Source: CAZCGA01 sp964498075 (GTDB lineage: Bacteria > Desulfobacterota > Binatia > HRBIN30). From it: a stretch of 8,117 nt of DNA. Both the position numbers and the translations under genes were made by a program. The stretch is taken from assembly GCA_964498075.1 (NCBI GenBank), contig CAZCGA010000215.1, forward strand, positions 1 through 8,117, read 5' to 3'. Position 1 is the stretch's first letter. Each line of letters opens with the position of its first letter. The notes beneath the pieces are model-generated. The model saw only the letters and a program-made list of their open reading frames with translations, searched no databases and had not been told where the DNA came from. This document shows positions 1-6,918 of this stretch, piece after piece.

Positions 1-60
1 GGAACCGCTCATGCTGAGCCTGTCGAAGCACGGGGCGGGGTTCTTCAACGGGCTGCTAAG
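1..60. repeat. REP-like palindromic intergenic repeat
   Basis: The segment contains a perfect small inverted repeat GCTCA-TGC-TGAGC at 7-19, then CTGTCGAAGCA, then a degraded second arm (GCACGGGGCGG, 28-38) facing CCGCTCATGC (5-14), and the tail TTCTTCAACGGGCTGCTAAG (41-60). The core TGAGCCTGTCGAAGC followed by a TTCAAC..GCTGCTAAG tail resembles the dispersed REP-like palindromes common in GC-rich environmental genomes; that recognition is from general knowledge. The second arm is imperfect, so this copy is probably decayed. It lies 3' of the minus-strand gene and could serve as a transcript end or a barrier between genes. Copy number cannot be judged from this window. Confidence 0.5.
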
Positions 61-182
61 CTGACTCTGCGTCTTCCCCAAGCCGCCGCCGTGCGCCGAC
101 AGCTCGATGCGCTGCCGCTCAGTCCCACCGAGCGCGCGCGCTTGGACAGCTCGGAGTTGCTCCTCGTAGGCCGCCGCGGCAC
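61..182. other. Short stretch with no supported gene
   Basis: A plus-strand frame is open from the window edge through this stretch to a TAA at 220-222. Its translation (…RRQLDALPLSPTERARLD…) has reasonable composition but runs through the REP-like repeat and overlaps the 3' end of the minus-strand gene by 40 bp. A minus-strand frame is also open here but has no ATG, GTG or early TTG after its upstream stop. Third-position GC is high in both frames and does not decide between them. It may be the decayed end of a gene lying left of the window. Confidence 0.3.
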
Positions 183-2804
183 TTACCGGCGGAAGAAAGC
201 GGGCGCGACGCGAACCGTGTAACTGCCCTCACTGACCGCGGATGCACCGGTGATCCGCAGCAGGGCAGCGAGGTCGGAGCTCACGCGGAACATGGAGTCC
301 GGCCCATCGTAGAACGTGTCTGCCACCGGTAGCGCGCCCAGAAGATCGCTGAGTCTGCCGACCGCAGCGAAGGCGGCGGTGAACTGCCCACTAATGCCGT
401 CATTAAACCGCACAACATCTGCGGGCGCTCGCAGGAGGTACCAATCGGCTGGCGCATTCGCTGGTGTCTGACAGCTGTTTTGCGAGAGCGTGGCGGTGCG
501 TTCGTCTCCGTATCCGAGCACGCTGAGCGGACACTTGCTCATGCCGGCGGTGTACGCACCGCGCGTCGTTGTGTCCCGACCGGCAATCGCAAAGCCATAC
601 GGTGCGACACTCACCAACGGCATGTCCAGCGGCTGCGAGCTGCAGCCTTCATCTGGCAACTGCCGCCCTTCGGCCAAGAAGCCTACCACACAGCCGTTAC
701 TGGGCGGGGCCACCGATAACACCTGCGGGGCCGCTGGCGCGAACGTGTACACGTCCAGCTTGCGCCCGCTGGGCAGCTCGCAATCCGCCTCATCAAAACT
801 ACCACTGATGCTGCCGGACACGACCAGGCGGCTCGGACACACCCTGGCCCGCAGGGTGAAACCGGGTGACGCCGTCGCATCAATTGCCCCTTGTGCAGGT
901 GCCGTTGACACCTCCGCGTAGTAGAGACCATCCCCCGGCAGCAGGCGATTCGCTCGCGCATTCGTTGTGGACGGCTCGAAGATGTCATCGTCGTTCTCGA
1001 CCACACTGCCGTCGGGCGCGAAGACACGCAGGAAGGGGTCGATCGTGTCCGAGTTCATCTCCACCGTCACGAACTGGCCGGCGGAGCCGATGAATGCATA
1101 GGTTCGATAGGGAATCCCTCCGAACCCGTAACAGTCGGTCGTGGTGAAGCCGGAGCTGATCGATGTTCCGGTGGTGGCATTCAGCGCCCCGCGCACCTGG
1201 CACTTCTGCACGAGCAGTGTGTAGGGCAGATCCAAGCGGTGGTTGCTGGCAACCACCAGCGTGTAAGTCCCCGGGAGCACGGCAGTGGCCGCCAGCTGCG
1301 CGTTCTTCGTGTCACTCGGCACGCCGCTGTTGTCGTTCTCGGCAACCAGCGGATTGCCGGCGCTCGCTGGTCCGACGAGGTACAGATGCGCGTCACCGTC
1401 GGACATCAGCTCCGCGCTAATGACATCTCCGGGGAGCGCCGTAATCGTATACAGCTCGCTCGGGCTATTGAGTTCGGGCATGCTGCCCTCCGAGCTTGGA
1501 TCGGGGAACGGGGCGCGGCACGGCGTACGGCGCGTATCGCCGAACAGTGTGCCCATGCATCCGGGCCCTGATTGCCCCGGACACGTCACGACATGACCAG
1601 TTGGAATGTTGTTTAACGCGGTCGCTGAACACGTCTGGGTGTTGAGAGCCAGTGAGTACGAGCCCGTGCCGCCGTTTCCGATCGCGATGATCGTGTACGT
1701 GCCCGGCTGCAGCGCCAGGAAGCGCGCTTGCGCGTCCACACCGGAACCGCCCGGTGCCGCATCGTCGTCCTGCTCTTGCGTGATGACCTCGATGCCGTCC
1801 GGGTTGAGCACCGAGAACGCTGGATCCACTCCGGAGCTGGCAAGCTGCCGCATGGTAATCGACACGTTCAAAGGTACCTGCGTCAGCGTGAAGTGATACA
1901 CATCTGCCGGATTGGACTGGTCGGCGATGGACGGTCCGCCGGGATCGGGGCACTCGGATCCATCCAGATTGGCGGCGCGCGAACTGTTCAGCACCAGCTC
2001 GGCCGGTGCAGCACACGTCGTCACCGTCACGGTCACGCGATACGCTCCCAGCCGCTCCGCACTCGAGAGATCGGAGGTGACGGCAATCTGATACGGGCTT
2101 GACGTCGTCACCACAAACTGCACCGGCGGCCGCGACTCGATCCCGCCGAACTGGCCATCTGCATCGACGACCGCGACGTAGGGAACGAGTCGCGGCGCTG
2201 CGCCAGTCGCCGTGACGTCGATGGTGACCGCTTGGCCGACCCTGCCCGGGAGTGAGTAGACATCCGCAAGCCGCGTTCCCGCCTCGAACGCCTGCAGGCA
2301 GTCGCTCGTGGTCAGCTCGCCTTGCGTCATGCCCACCTGGATCGGTTGAACCAGACACATCGGGGTCGGCGTCGGTGAGGAGAGGGGAGCCGAGGTTGGC
2401 GTCGGTGTGCGAACCGGAACGGTGTTGGTCGCTGTGGTGCTCGGGGGTGGGGTCGATGTCGACGAGCTGGGCGCACAGGTTTGGCCCACATGCGCGACGA
2501 TACCGATCGGGTCCCCGGCGGTAACGCGACCATCGGCATTAGTGTCGGCACGCGCCACCCCCGCGGGGTCGTCCGCACCCGCTGCGAAGAGAAACGGCGG
2601 TACATCGAGGAGGTCTGCGGTGCTGATGCGGCCATCGCCATTGACGTCGCCACGGCAGGCCGGCTGCGCGTCGCTGGCGCGTGCGGCGACGGTCAGCACG
2701 CTGAGGACTACGGCAACTACTAAACGGCTGCGTCGTGACGGCTCGGGCACGCTTGGACCACACGGATTGAACCTTCCTTGTCCGCACACGGCCGGCAAAG
2801 TCAA
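183..2804 (-). CDS. Exported protein: N-terminal dockerin-like module plus six Cys-paired PPC-like repeats
   Basis: The encoded 873-residue protein is predicted to be exported and structural or adhesive; no catalytic motif is visible. A Sec signal peptide spans about residues 19-46 (RRSR, then a Val/Leu/Ala core, with ARA or SDA as cleavage site). Residues 50-110 carry two dockerin-type calcium loops, D53-N55-D57-R59-S61-D64 and D87-N89-D91-R93-T95-D98, bracketed by C50 and C110. A Thr/Ser/Pro linker (about 111-149) leads into six repeats beginning at C150, C264, C392, C535, C656 and C758. Each has a second Cys 16-23 residues later, usually followed by a DVY-like strand; the better-conserved ones also show PDG, an acidic turn and an L-PG-Y strand. 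This fits bacterial pre-peptidase C-terminal (PPC) beta-sandwiches. The longest frame starts at TTG 2804, but GTG 2750 gives a compact 29-residue leader and may be the real start; neither has a clear ribosome site. It is divergent from the propeller gene. Confidence 0.88.
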   Translation of the reverse strand: MTLPAVCGQGRFNPCGPSVPEPSRRSRLVVAVVLSVLTVAARASDAQPACRGDVNGDGRISTADLLDVPPFLFAAGADDPAGVARADTNADGRVTAGDPIGIVAHVGQTCAPSSSTSTPPPSTTATNTVPVRTPTPTSAPLSSPTPTPMCLVQPIQVGMTQGELTTSDCLQAFEAGTRLADVYSLPGRVGQAVTIDVTATGAAPRLVPYVAVVDADGQFGGIESRPPVQFVVTTSSPYQIAVTSDLSSAERLGAYRVTVTVTTCAAPAELVLNSSRAANLDGSECPDPGGPSIADQSNPADVYHFTLTQVPLNVSITMRQLASSGVDPAFSVLNPDGIEVITQEQDDDAAPGGSGVDAQARFLALQPGTYTIIAIGNGGTGSYSLALNTQTCSATALNNIPTGHVVTCPGQSGPGCMGTLFGDTRRTPCRAPFPDPSSEGSMPELNSPSELYTITALPGDVISAELMSDGDAHLYLVGPASAGNPLVAENDNSGVPSDTKNAQLAATAVLPGTYTLVVASNHRLDLPYTLLVQKCQVRGALNATTGTSISSGFTTTDCYGFGGIPYRTYAFIGSAGQFVTVEMNSDTIDPFLRVFAPDGSVVENDDDIFEPSTTNARANRLLPGDGLYYAEVSTAPAQGAIDATASPGFTLRARVCPSRLVVSGSISGSFDEADCELPSGRKLDVYTFAPAAPQVLSVAPPSNGCVVGFLAEGRQLPDEGCSSQPLDMPLVSVAPYGFAIAGRDTTTRGAYTAGMSKCPLSVLGYGDERTATLSQNSCQTPANAPADWYLLRAPADVVRFNDGISGQFTAAFAAVGRLSDLLGALPVADTFYDGPDSMFRVSSDLAALLRITGASAVSEGSYTVRVAPAFFRR
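186..2357 (-). repeat. Six tandem PPC-like repeats within the minus-strand gene
   Basis: Repeat units run from residues 150, 264, 392, 535, 656 and 758 to the next unit, with lengths of roughly 100-145 residues. Cys pairs are C150/C169, C264/C285, C392/C408, C535/C558, C656/C675 and C758/C778. The shared order is Cys, short strands, Cys, DVY or DWY strand, G-x-x-V strand, then in several copies VxxPDG, an acidic N-D-D turn, L-PG-Y and Y-x-L-x-V strands before the next Cys. Repeat 3 has two extra Cys (C416, C429), as does repeat 5 (C705, C721). The last unit ends with a SYTVRV strand at the C-terminus, so the array is complete. PPC assignment is by pattern only. Confidence 0.7.
2475..2657 (-). 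other. N-terminal dockerin-like EF-hand pair (protein domain)
   Basis: This segment encodes residues 50-110 of the minus-strand protein. Both 12-residue loops have acidic or polar ligands at positions 1, 3, 5, 7, 9 and 12 and the invariant Gly at 6, as in type I dockerin calcium loops. The module lies immediately after the signal peptide, an unusual place, since dockerins are more often C-terminal. It may bind a cohesin-like partner or simply be a calcium-stabilised cap; no cohesin is present in the window. Confidence 0.65.
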
Positions 2805-2854
2805 GCGATCGACACCCGAAGTTCAAAAAGGTCGTGGCTTGACATAGTGCGTCG
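2805..2854. promoter_or_regulatory. Divergent intergenic region with candidate -35 box
   Basis: Only 50 bp separate the longest reading frames of the divergent genes, which is tight for two promoters. A perfect TTGACA lies at 2839-2844 on the plus strand, 11 bp before the first ATG; no good -10 follows at 16-18 bp. If it is a real -35, transcription would begin near 2870-2875, inside the longest frame, favouring the internal ATG at 2903. On the minus strand a TTGACT begins at 2804, exactly at the putative TTG start, which likewise hints that the minus gene starts further in (GTG 2750). Functional promoters here are inference. Confidence 0.3.
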
Positions 2855-5800
2855 ATGGCAATACCCACGCGACGGACTGTGAGGATCACGACCGCGAATC
2901 GCATGACGGTGTCCCGTCGGCGCAACCTGAGACTGGTGCTGGGCGTTCTGTTGTCGCTGGGATGGCGGGCGCCAGCGGGGGCGGCACCCTTCGCATACAT
3001 CACCAACTCAGGCGATGACACGGTCTCGGTCATCGACGCGGCGTCCAAGGCGGTGATCGACACGGTGCCCGTGGGCAGTCAGCCCTTCGGGGTGGCGGCG
3101 CACCCGGAAGGAAGCGCCGTGTACGTGGCCAACGCCGGCAGTGCCACCGTCTCCGTGATCGATACAGCGACCCGCACCGAGCTCGTTGCGGTAGCGGTGG
3201 GCAGTGCGCCACGCGGGGTGGCTGTCAACGCCGCCGGCACGCGCGTCTATGTCACCAATGCCGGCAGTGCGACGGTGTCGGTGATTGATACCGCCACCAA
3301 CAGCGTCATCGCGACCGTGCCCGTGGGACTGTTACCCTTCGGCATCGCCGTCAACCCCTTGGGCACGCGTGTCTACGCGGTCAATCTGGCGGGCAACTCT
3401 CTTTCGGTCATCAACACGGCCAACAACAGCGTGCTCACCACCGTACTCGTCGGCAGCTCGCCGCGCGGTGTGGCGGTCAATCCGGCCGGCACCCGCGCCT
3501 ACGTCACCAACGCGGGCAGCAACAACGTGTCGGTAATCGACACGGCAACCAATACGGTGACGGCGACCGTGATCGTCGGCACCACTCCGTTCGGTGTGGC
3601 CGTCAATTCCGACGGCACGCGCGTGTACGTGGCCAACACCGATGCCAACACCGTGTCGGTCATCGACGGCATCACCAACGCAGTCATCCACAGCGTGCAG
3701 CTCGGAAACCCTCCGATCACTCAAGCGGTTCCGTTCGGCTTGGCCGTTGAGCCGTCGGGGGCCCGCGTCTACGTCGCCAACGAAGCCGACAACTCGGTCT
3801 CCGTGATCGACACCGCCACCGACACCGTCTCGGACGTCCTGCCGGTCGGCAGCATGCCGGTCGCGTTCGGCGCCTTCTTCGCTCCGGAGCGGGCGACGCC
3901 GACTCCAACCCCGACGCTGACACCGACGCGGACGTTGACACCGACGCGGACGTTGACCCCCACGCGAACGCCAACGCTCACGCCGACGTTGACGCCGACG
4001 CCGGGCCGGCCGGCCTACATCACCAACTCCGCGGACTTCACCGTGTCGGTGCTCGATACGGCGAGCAACACGGTCACGGCAACCATCGGTGTCGACGACA
4101 CGCCGTTTGGCGTCGCTGTCCACCCCGGCGGTACCCGCGTCTACATCACCAATCGCGGCAGCAACAACATCTCCGTCATTGACACGGGCACCAACGCGGT
4201 GATCGGGACGATTGCCGTGGACACCACGCCACGCGGCGTGGCCATCAACCCGGCTGGGACACGCCTGTACGTCGCCAACGCCGGCAGCCGAAATGTCTCG
4301 GTCATCGACACGGCGACCAACGGGCTCGTCACCCGGGTCACTGTCGGCAGCGCTCCCTTCGGGGTGGCGGTGAACCCGGTGGGCGCCGTCGCGTATGCCT
4401 CTAATGCCGGCGGTGGAACCGTCTCGGTCATCAACACCGCGAACAACACCGTCACGACGGCAATCCGGGTGGGCAACACGCCGCGGGGCGTGGTGGTGAA
4501 CCCGGCGGGCACGCGTTTGTATGTCGCGAATGCGGGCAGCGACACGGTGTCGGTGATTGCGACCGCCAGCAATGCGGTGATCGCCACGGTGCCCGTGGGC
4601 GCGAGCCCGTTTGGCGTCGCGGTCAACCCCACCGGCACACGGCTCTATGTAGCCAACGCGGGCGGTAGCACGGTGTCGGTCATCGACACGGCGACCAACG
4701 GCGTGACCGGAACCATCGACGTAGGCAACGCGCCCTTCGGGCTCGCCGTCGACGCCGCGGGTGCCCGCGTGTACGTAGCCAACGACGCCGACAATACAGT
4801 CTCGGTCATCGATACGGCCACGAATGCCGTGCTGACCACGGTGTTCGTCGGCGGTGCGCCGGTCGCCTTCGGAGCCTTCATCGCGCCGCCGACGCCATCG
4901 CCAACGCCAACGGCCACGCCCTCACCAAGCCCGACGAGGACCGCGACGGCCACGTTCTCCGGTACCGCGACCCACACGGACACGCCGACGGCGTCGCCGA
5001 GCGCCACGGCCACACCGACGGACACGGCTACACGGACGCCGACCGCAATGCCGACGCCAACGACCACTCCCACCGCCACCGATACACCTACTGCAACACC
5101 CACGCCGACGGCCACCGCTACTCCGACGGCTTCGCCGACATCCACACTGACGCCGACGGAGTCGCCGACCCCGTCGCCGACGTCGACGCCGACCGAGACG
5201 CCCACGAATACTCCCACCCCCACCGCCACGCCGTCGCCGACTCACACTGCTACTCAGTCGGCGACCCACACCGCAACCGTGACGGGGACGCTGCCCCCGT
5301 CGAGTACGCCAACCGCGTCTCCCAGCCCCGCGCCGAGCTCCACCGTCACCCGGACACCCACTGCCACCAGCAGTCCGACGGCTACGGCCGCATTCACGCA
5401 CACGCCCAGCCGCACCGCCACGCCGACGAGCACGGCAACCCCCTCCGCGACGGCGACCGCGCGCCCAACCATCACGGTCACCGCGAGCGCCACGGCCACG
5501 TCGACGCCGACGGCCAGCGCCACTGGAACCGCGACAGCTTCTCCGACCGCGACACCCTCGCCAACGCCCAGTGCGCCTGCCACCCGCACCGCGACGGACA
5601 CGGTAACCGCGACGCCGACCGCCACCAGTGGCGGCAGTGCATTCGCCTACATCACGAACTCTCTGGATAACACGGTCTCGGTCATCGACACGGCTACCAA
5701 TACCGTAGTCACCACCATTGCGGTCGGCGCCGAGGCGTTCGGCGTCGCCGTGAACCCGCTTGCTCCGCGCGCGTACGTGAGCAACGCGAGCAGCGATACC

Positions 5801-6892
5801 GTCTCGGTGATCGAGACCACCAGCAATGCCGTCATCTTCACCATTCCCGTTGGACGCCGGCCACTCGGCGTCGCGGTCAACCCCGCTGGTACCCGCGTGT
5901 ATGTCGCCAACAGTTTCGCGGGCACCGTGTCGGTGATCGACGCTGCCCTCAACGCCGTGCGCGCGACGGTACCGGTCGGCTCGCTTCCCTTCGGCGTCGC
6001 CGTTCACCCCGACGGGACGCGCGTGTACGTCGCCAATGCAGGTGGTGGAACCGTATCGGTGATTGATGCGGCGACACAGAGCGTGGTCGGCACGGTTCCC
6101 GTCAGTACCCAACCGTTCGGGCTGGCGGTCAGTCCCAGCGGGGCCGAGGTGTACGTGGCCAGCTTGAGCAGCAACGCAGTGGCGGTCATCGACACCGCGA
6201 CCAATATTGTTGCGCGATCCATACCGCTCCGCAGCCCGGCGCTGACCGTCGCCGTCAGTCCTGACGGTCCGCACGTTTACGCGACCAACTTTGCTACCGA
6301 CGCGCTTTCCGTCATCGACGTTGCCAACAACTCTGTGGCAGCCACCGTCACCGTCGGCCAACGGCCGCAGGGCGTTGCCGTCAACGCCGACGGGACGCTG
6401 GTGTACGTGGCCAACCGCAGCAGCAACACCGTGTCGGTCATCGACGCCAGCAGCAATCGCGTGGTCGCCACTGTGCCTGTTGGCAGTGAGCCGATCGCTT
6501 TCGGCGCGTTTGTCTCCGGCAGTCCTGGAATGCCGATCACGCGAACACCCACGGCCAGTCCCGTTCCCACGTTCGCCACTCTCACTCCGACGGAAACCGC
6601 TGTTCCGACTGCCACGCCCACTGCTGATTTCCTGCAAACCGCCTCTCCCGCCGTCTCACCGTCGCCAACGATTACGCCCACGCCGCCGCCGTGCACCGGT
6701 GACTGCGACGCAGACGGCCACGTCACCGTCGATGAGTTGCTCGCCGCGTTGTCAATCGCGCTCGGCACCTCGCCGCTCGCGGCGTGCGCAAACGCAGACG
6801 CCGACGGAGACCGGACGGTCTCGGTGGCCGAGATTCTCCAAGCGATCGATGCCGCACTCAATCGCTGCGCTCCAGGTACCGGCCAATCCTGA
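2855..6892 (+). CDS. Exported triple seven-bladed YVTN beta-propeller protein with C-terminal dockerin-like module
   Basis: The product has 1345 residues. A Sec signal peptide (RRRNLR, then LVLGVLLSL, ending near AGA) occupies about residues 17-43. Three beta-propellers follow: residues 47-344, 387-678 and 931-1222. Each has seven YVTN-family blades of about 42 residues (pattern Y-V-x-N…VSVIDTATN-x-V…VPVG-x-P-x-GVAVNP-x-GTR). Linkers of 42, 250 and 57 residues, dominated by Thr, Pro, Ala and Ser, separate them. The C-terminus (1280-1338) has two EF-hand loops, D1283-D1285-D1287-H1289-T1291-E1294 and D1315-D1317-D1319-T1321-S1323-E1326, with nearby Cys. YVTN propellers are known from bacterial and archaeal surface proteins and usually mediate binding; the ligand here is unknown. 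No sorting signal or membrane anchor is visible. ATG 2855 gives the longest frame, but ATG 2903 gives a cleaner signal peptide and agrees with the TTGACA at 2839; neither has a good Shine-Dalgarno. Confidence 0.92.
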   Translation: MAIPTRRTVRITTANRMTVSRRRNLRLVLGVLLSLGWRAPAGAAPFAYITNSGDDTVSVIDAASKAVIDTVPVGSQPFGVAAHPEGSAVYVANAGSATVSVIDTATRTELVAVAVGSAPRGVAVNAAGTRVYVTNAGSATVSVIDTATNSVIATVPVGLLPFGIAVNPLGTRVYAVNLAGNSLSVINTANNSVLTTVLVGSSPRGVAVNPAGTRAYVTNAGSNNVSVIDTATNTVTATVIVGTTPFGVAVNSDGTRVYVANTDANTVSVIDGITNAVIHSVQLGNPPITQAVPFGLAVEPSGARVYVANEADNSVSVIDTATDTVSDVLPVGSMPVAFGAFFAPERATPTPTPTLTPTRTLTPTRTLTPTRTPTLTPTLTPTPGRPAYITNSADFTVSVLDTASNTVTATIGVDDTPFGVAVHPGGTRVYITNRGSNNISVIDTGTNAVIGTIAVDTTPRGVAINPAGTRLYVANAGSRNVSVIDTATNGLVTRVTVGSAPFGVAVNPVGAVAYASNAGGGTVSVINTANNTVTTAIRVGNTPRGVVVNPAGTRLYVANAGSDTVSVIATASNAVIATVPVGASPFGVAVNPTGTRLYVANAGGSTVSVIDTATNGVTGTIDVGNAPFGLAVDAAGARVYVANDADNTVSVIDTATNAVLTTVFVGGAPVAFGAFIAPPTPSPTPTATPSPSPTRTATATFSGTATHTDTPTASPSATATPTDTATRTPTAMPTPTTTPTATDTPTATPTPTATATPTASPTSTLTPTESPTPSPTSTPTETPTNTPTPTATPSPTHTATQSATHTATVTGTLPPSSTPTASPSPAPSSTVTRTPTATSSPTATAAFTHTPSRTATPTSTATPSATATARPTITVTASATATSTPTASATGTATASPTATPSPTPSAPATRTATDTVTATPTATSGGSAFAYITNSLDNTVSVIDTATNTVVTTIAVGAEAFGVAVNPLAPRAYVSNASSDTVSVIETTSNAVIFTIPVGRRPLGVAVNPAGTRVYVANSFAGTVSVIDAALNAVRATVPVGSLPFGVAVHPDGTRVYVANAGGGTVSVIDAATQSVVGTVPVSTQPFGLAVSPSGAEVYVASLSSNAVAVIDTATNIVARSIPLRSPALTVAVSPDGPHVYATNFATDALSVIDVANNSVAATVTVGQRPQGVAVNADGTLVYVANRSSNTVSVIDASSNRVVATVPVGSEPIAFGAFVSGSPGMPITRTPTASPVPTFATLTPTETAVPTATPTADFLQTASPAVSPSPTITPTPPPCTGDCDADGHVTVDELLAALSIALGTSPLAACANADADGDRTVSVAEILQAIDAALNRCAPGTGQS
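2993..3886 (+). repeat. Beta-propeller 1 (seven YVTN blades)
   Basis: Blades begin at Tyr 48, 90, 132, 174, 216, 258 and 306, spaced 42 residues (126 bp) apart, except blade 6, which has a six-residue insertion (NPPITQ region, about 285-290). The domain opens with AYITN and closes with PVAFGAF. The missing first strand of blade 1 is therefore probably supplied by the last strand of the domain, a one-plus-three closure. Blade-turn motifs run PFG, PRG, PFG, PRG, PFG, PFG, PVAFG. Confidence 0.9.
3887..4012 (+). repeat. Thr/Pro linker 1
   Basis: This encodes 42 residues (about 345-386) rich in Thr, Pro, Leu and Arg, between propellers 1 and 2. It likely forms an extended, possibly O-glycosylated spacer. 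It contains a perfect 18-bp tandem duplication (listed separately), a sign of recent slippage. Confidence 0.8.
3918..3971 (+). repeat. 18-bp tandem repeat in linker 1
   Basis: The unit TGACACCGACGCGGACGT occurs twice without mismatch at 3918-3935 and 3936-3953, followed by a degenerate third copy at 3954-3971. Each unit encodes about six residues (LTPTRT). Being a multiple of three, copy-number change keeps the frame and would only lengthen or shorten the linker. Confidence 0.8.
4013..4888 (+). repeat. Beta-propeller 2 (seven YVTN blades)
   Basis: Blades begin at Tyr 388, 430, 472, 514, 556, 598 and 640, all exactly 42 residues apart. The opening AYITN, the closing PVAFGAF, and the order of blade-turn motifs (PFG, PRG, PFG, PRG, PFG, PFG, PVAFG) match propeller 1 position for position. 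This points to duplication of the whole domain rather than independent blade amplification. Confidence 0.9.
4889..5638 (+). repeat. Long Thr/Pro/Ala/Ser linker 2
   Basis: This encodes 250 residues (679-928), close to nine tenths of them Thr, Pro, Ala or Ser, with no Cys or Lys. Such stretches are extended and often glycosylated, here holding propeller 3 well away from propellers 1 and 2. The Thr and Pro codons vary (ACG, ACC, ACA, ACT; CCG, CCA, CCC, CCT), so the stretch is not a fresh expansion of one unit. The opposite strand reads as Gly/Val-rich frames, which are artefacts of this composition. Confidence 0.85.
5645..6520 (+). repeat. Beta-propeller 3 (seven YVTN blades, more diverged)
   Basis: Blades begin at Tyr 932, 974, 1016, 1058, 1100, 1142 and 1184, again 42 residues apart, and the domain ends PIAFGAF. 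Blade-turn motifs are AFG, PLG, PFG, PFG, PALTV, PQG and PIAFG, so it lacks the PFG/PRG alternation of propellers 1 and 2, and blade 5 has lost the usual P-x-G. It is the most divergent of the three domains. Confidence 0.88.
6692..6868 (+). other. C-terminal dockerin-like EF-hand pair (protein domain)
   Basis: This encodes residues 1280-1338. Two canonical calcium loops are each followed by a helix (ELLAALSIALG and EILQAIDAALNRC). Cys at 1280, 1284, 1311 and 1338 could form two disulfides. A 57-residue Thr/Pro linker precedes it. This Cys-flanked form is common at the C-termini of exported proteins in some uncultured deltaproteobacterial-like genomes (general knowledge). It may dock the protein to a partner or stabilise its end with calcium. 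Confidence 0.75.
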
Positions 6893-6918
6893 CCTTCTCC
6901 CCCCGGTCCGTAATCGAG

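Noticed and set aside
11..54. Tiny frame MLSLSKHGAGFFNGLLS
   Set aside because: It is a translation of the REP-like repeat and has no ribosome site.
1..182. Minus-strand frame (…AAAYEEQLRAVQARAL…) downstream of the PPC-type gene
   Set aside because: It looks protein-like, but there is no ATG, GTG or early TTG between its upstream stop and the segment, and it runs into the REP-like repeat.
1465..2358. Second minus-strand frame of 297 codons inside the PPC-type gene
   Set aside because: It overlaps the recognised repeats in another frame and shows Arg-rich composition without domains.
4645..5625. Minus-strand Gly/Val repeat proteins
   Set aside because: The Gly-Val pattern is the reverse complement of Thr/Pro codons in linker 2 and has no ribosome site or separate start context.
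2993..6520. Regular 126-bp repeats as CRISPR or satellite DNA
   Set aside because: The periodicity is the 42-residue blade; the units are contiguous, diverged and in frame, with no spacers.
4922..6637. Long minus-strand open frame of 571 codons
   Set aside because: It lies antisense to the propeller gene and its translation is Arg/Gly-rich low-complexity sequence; it is open only because the coding strand is GC-rich and repetitive.
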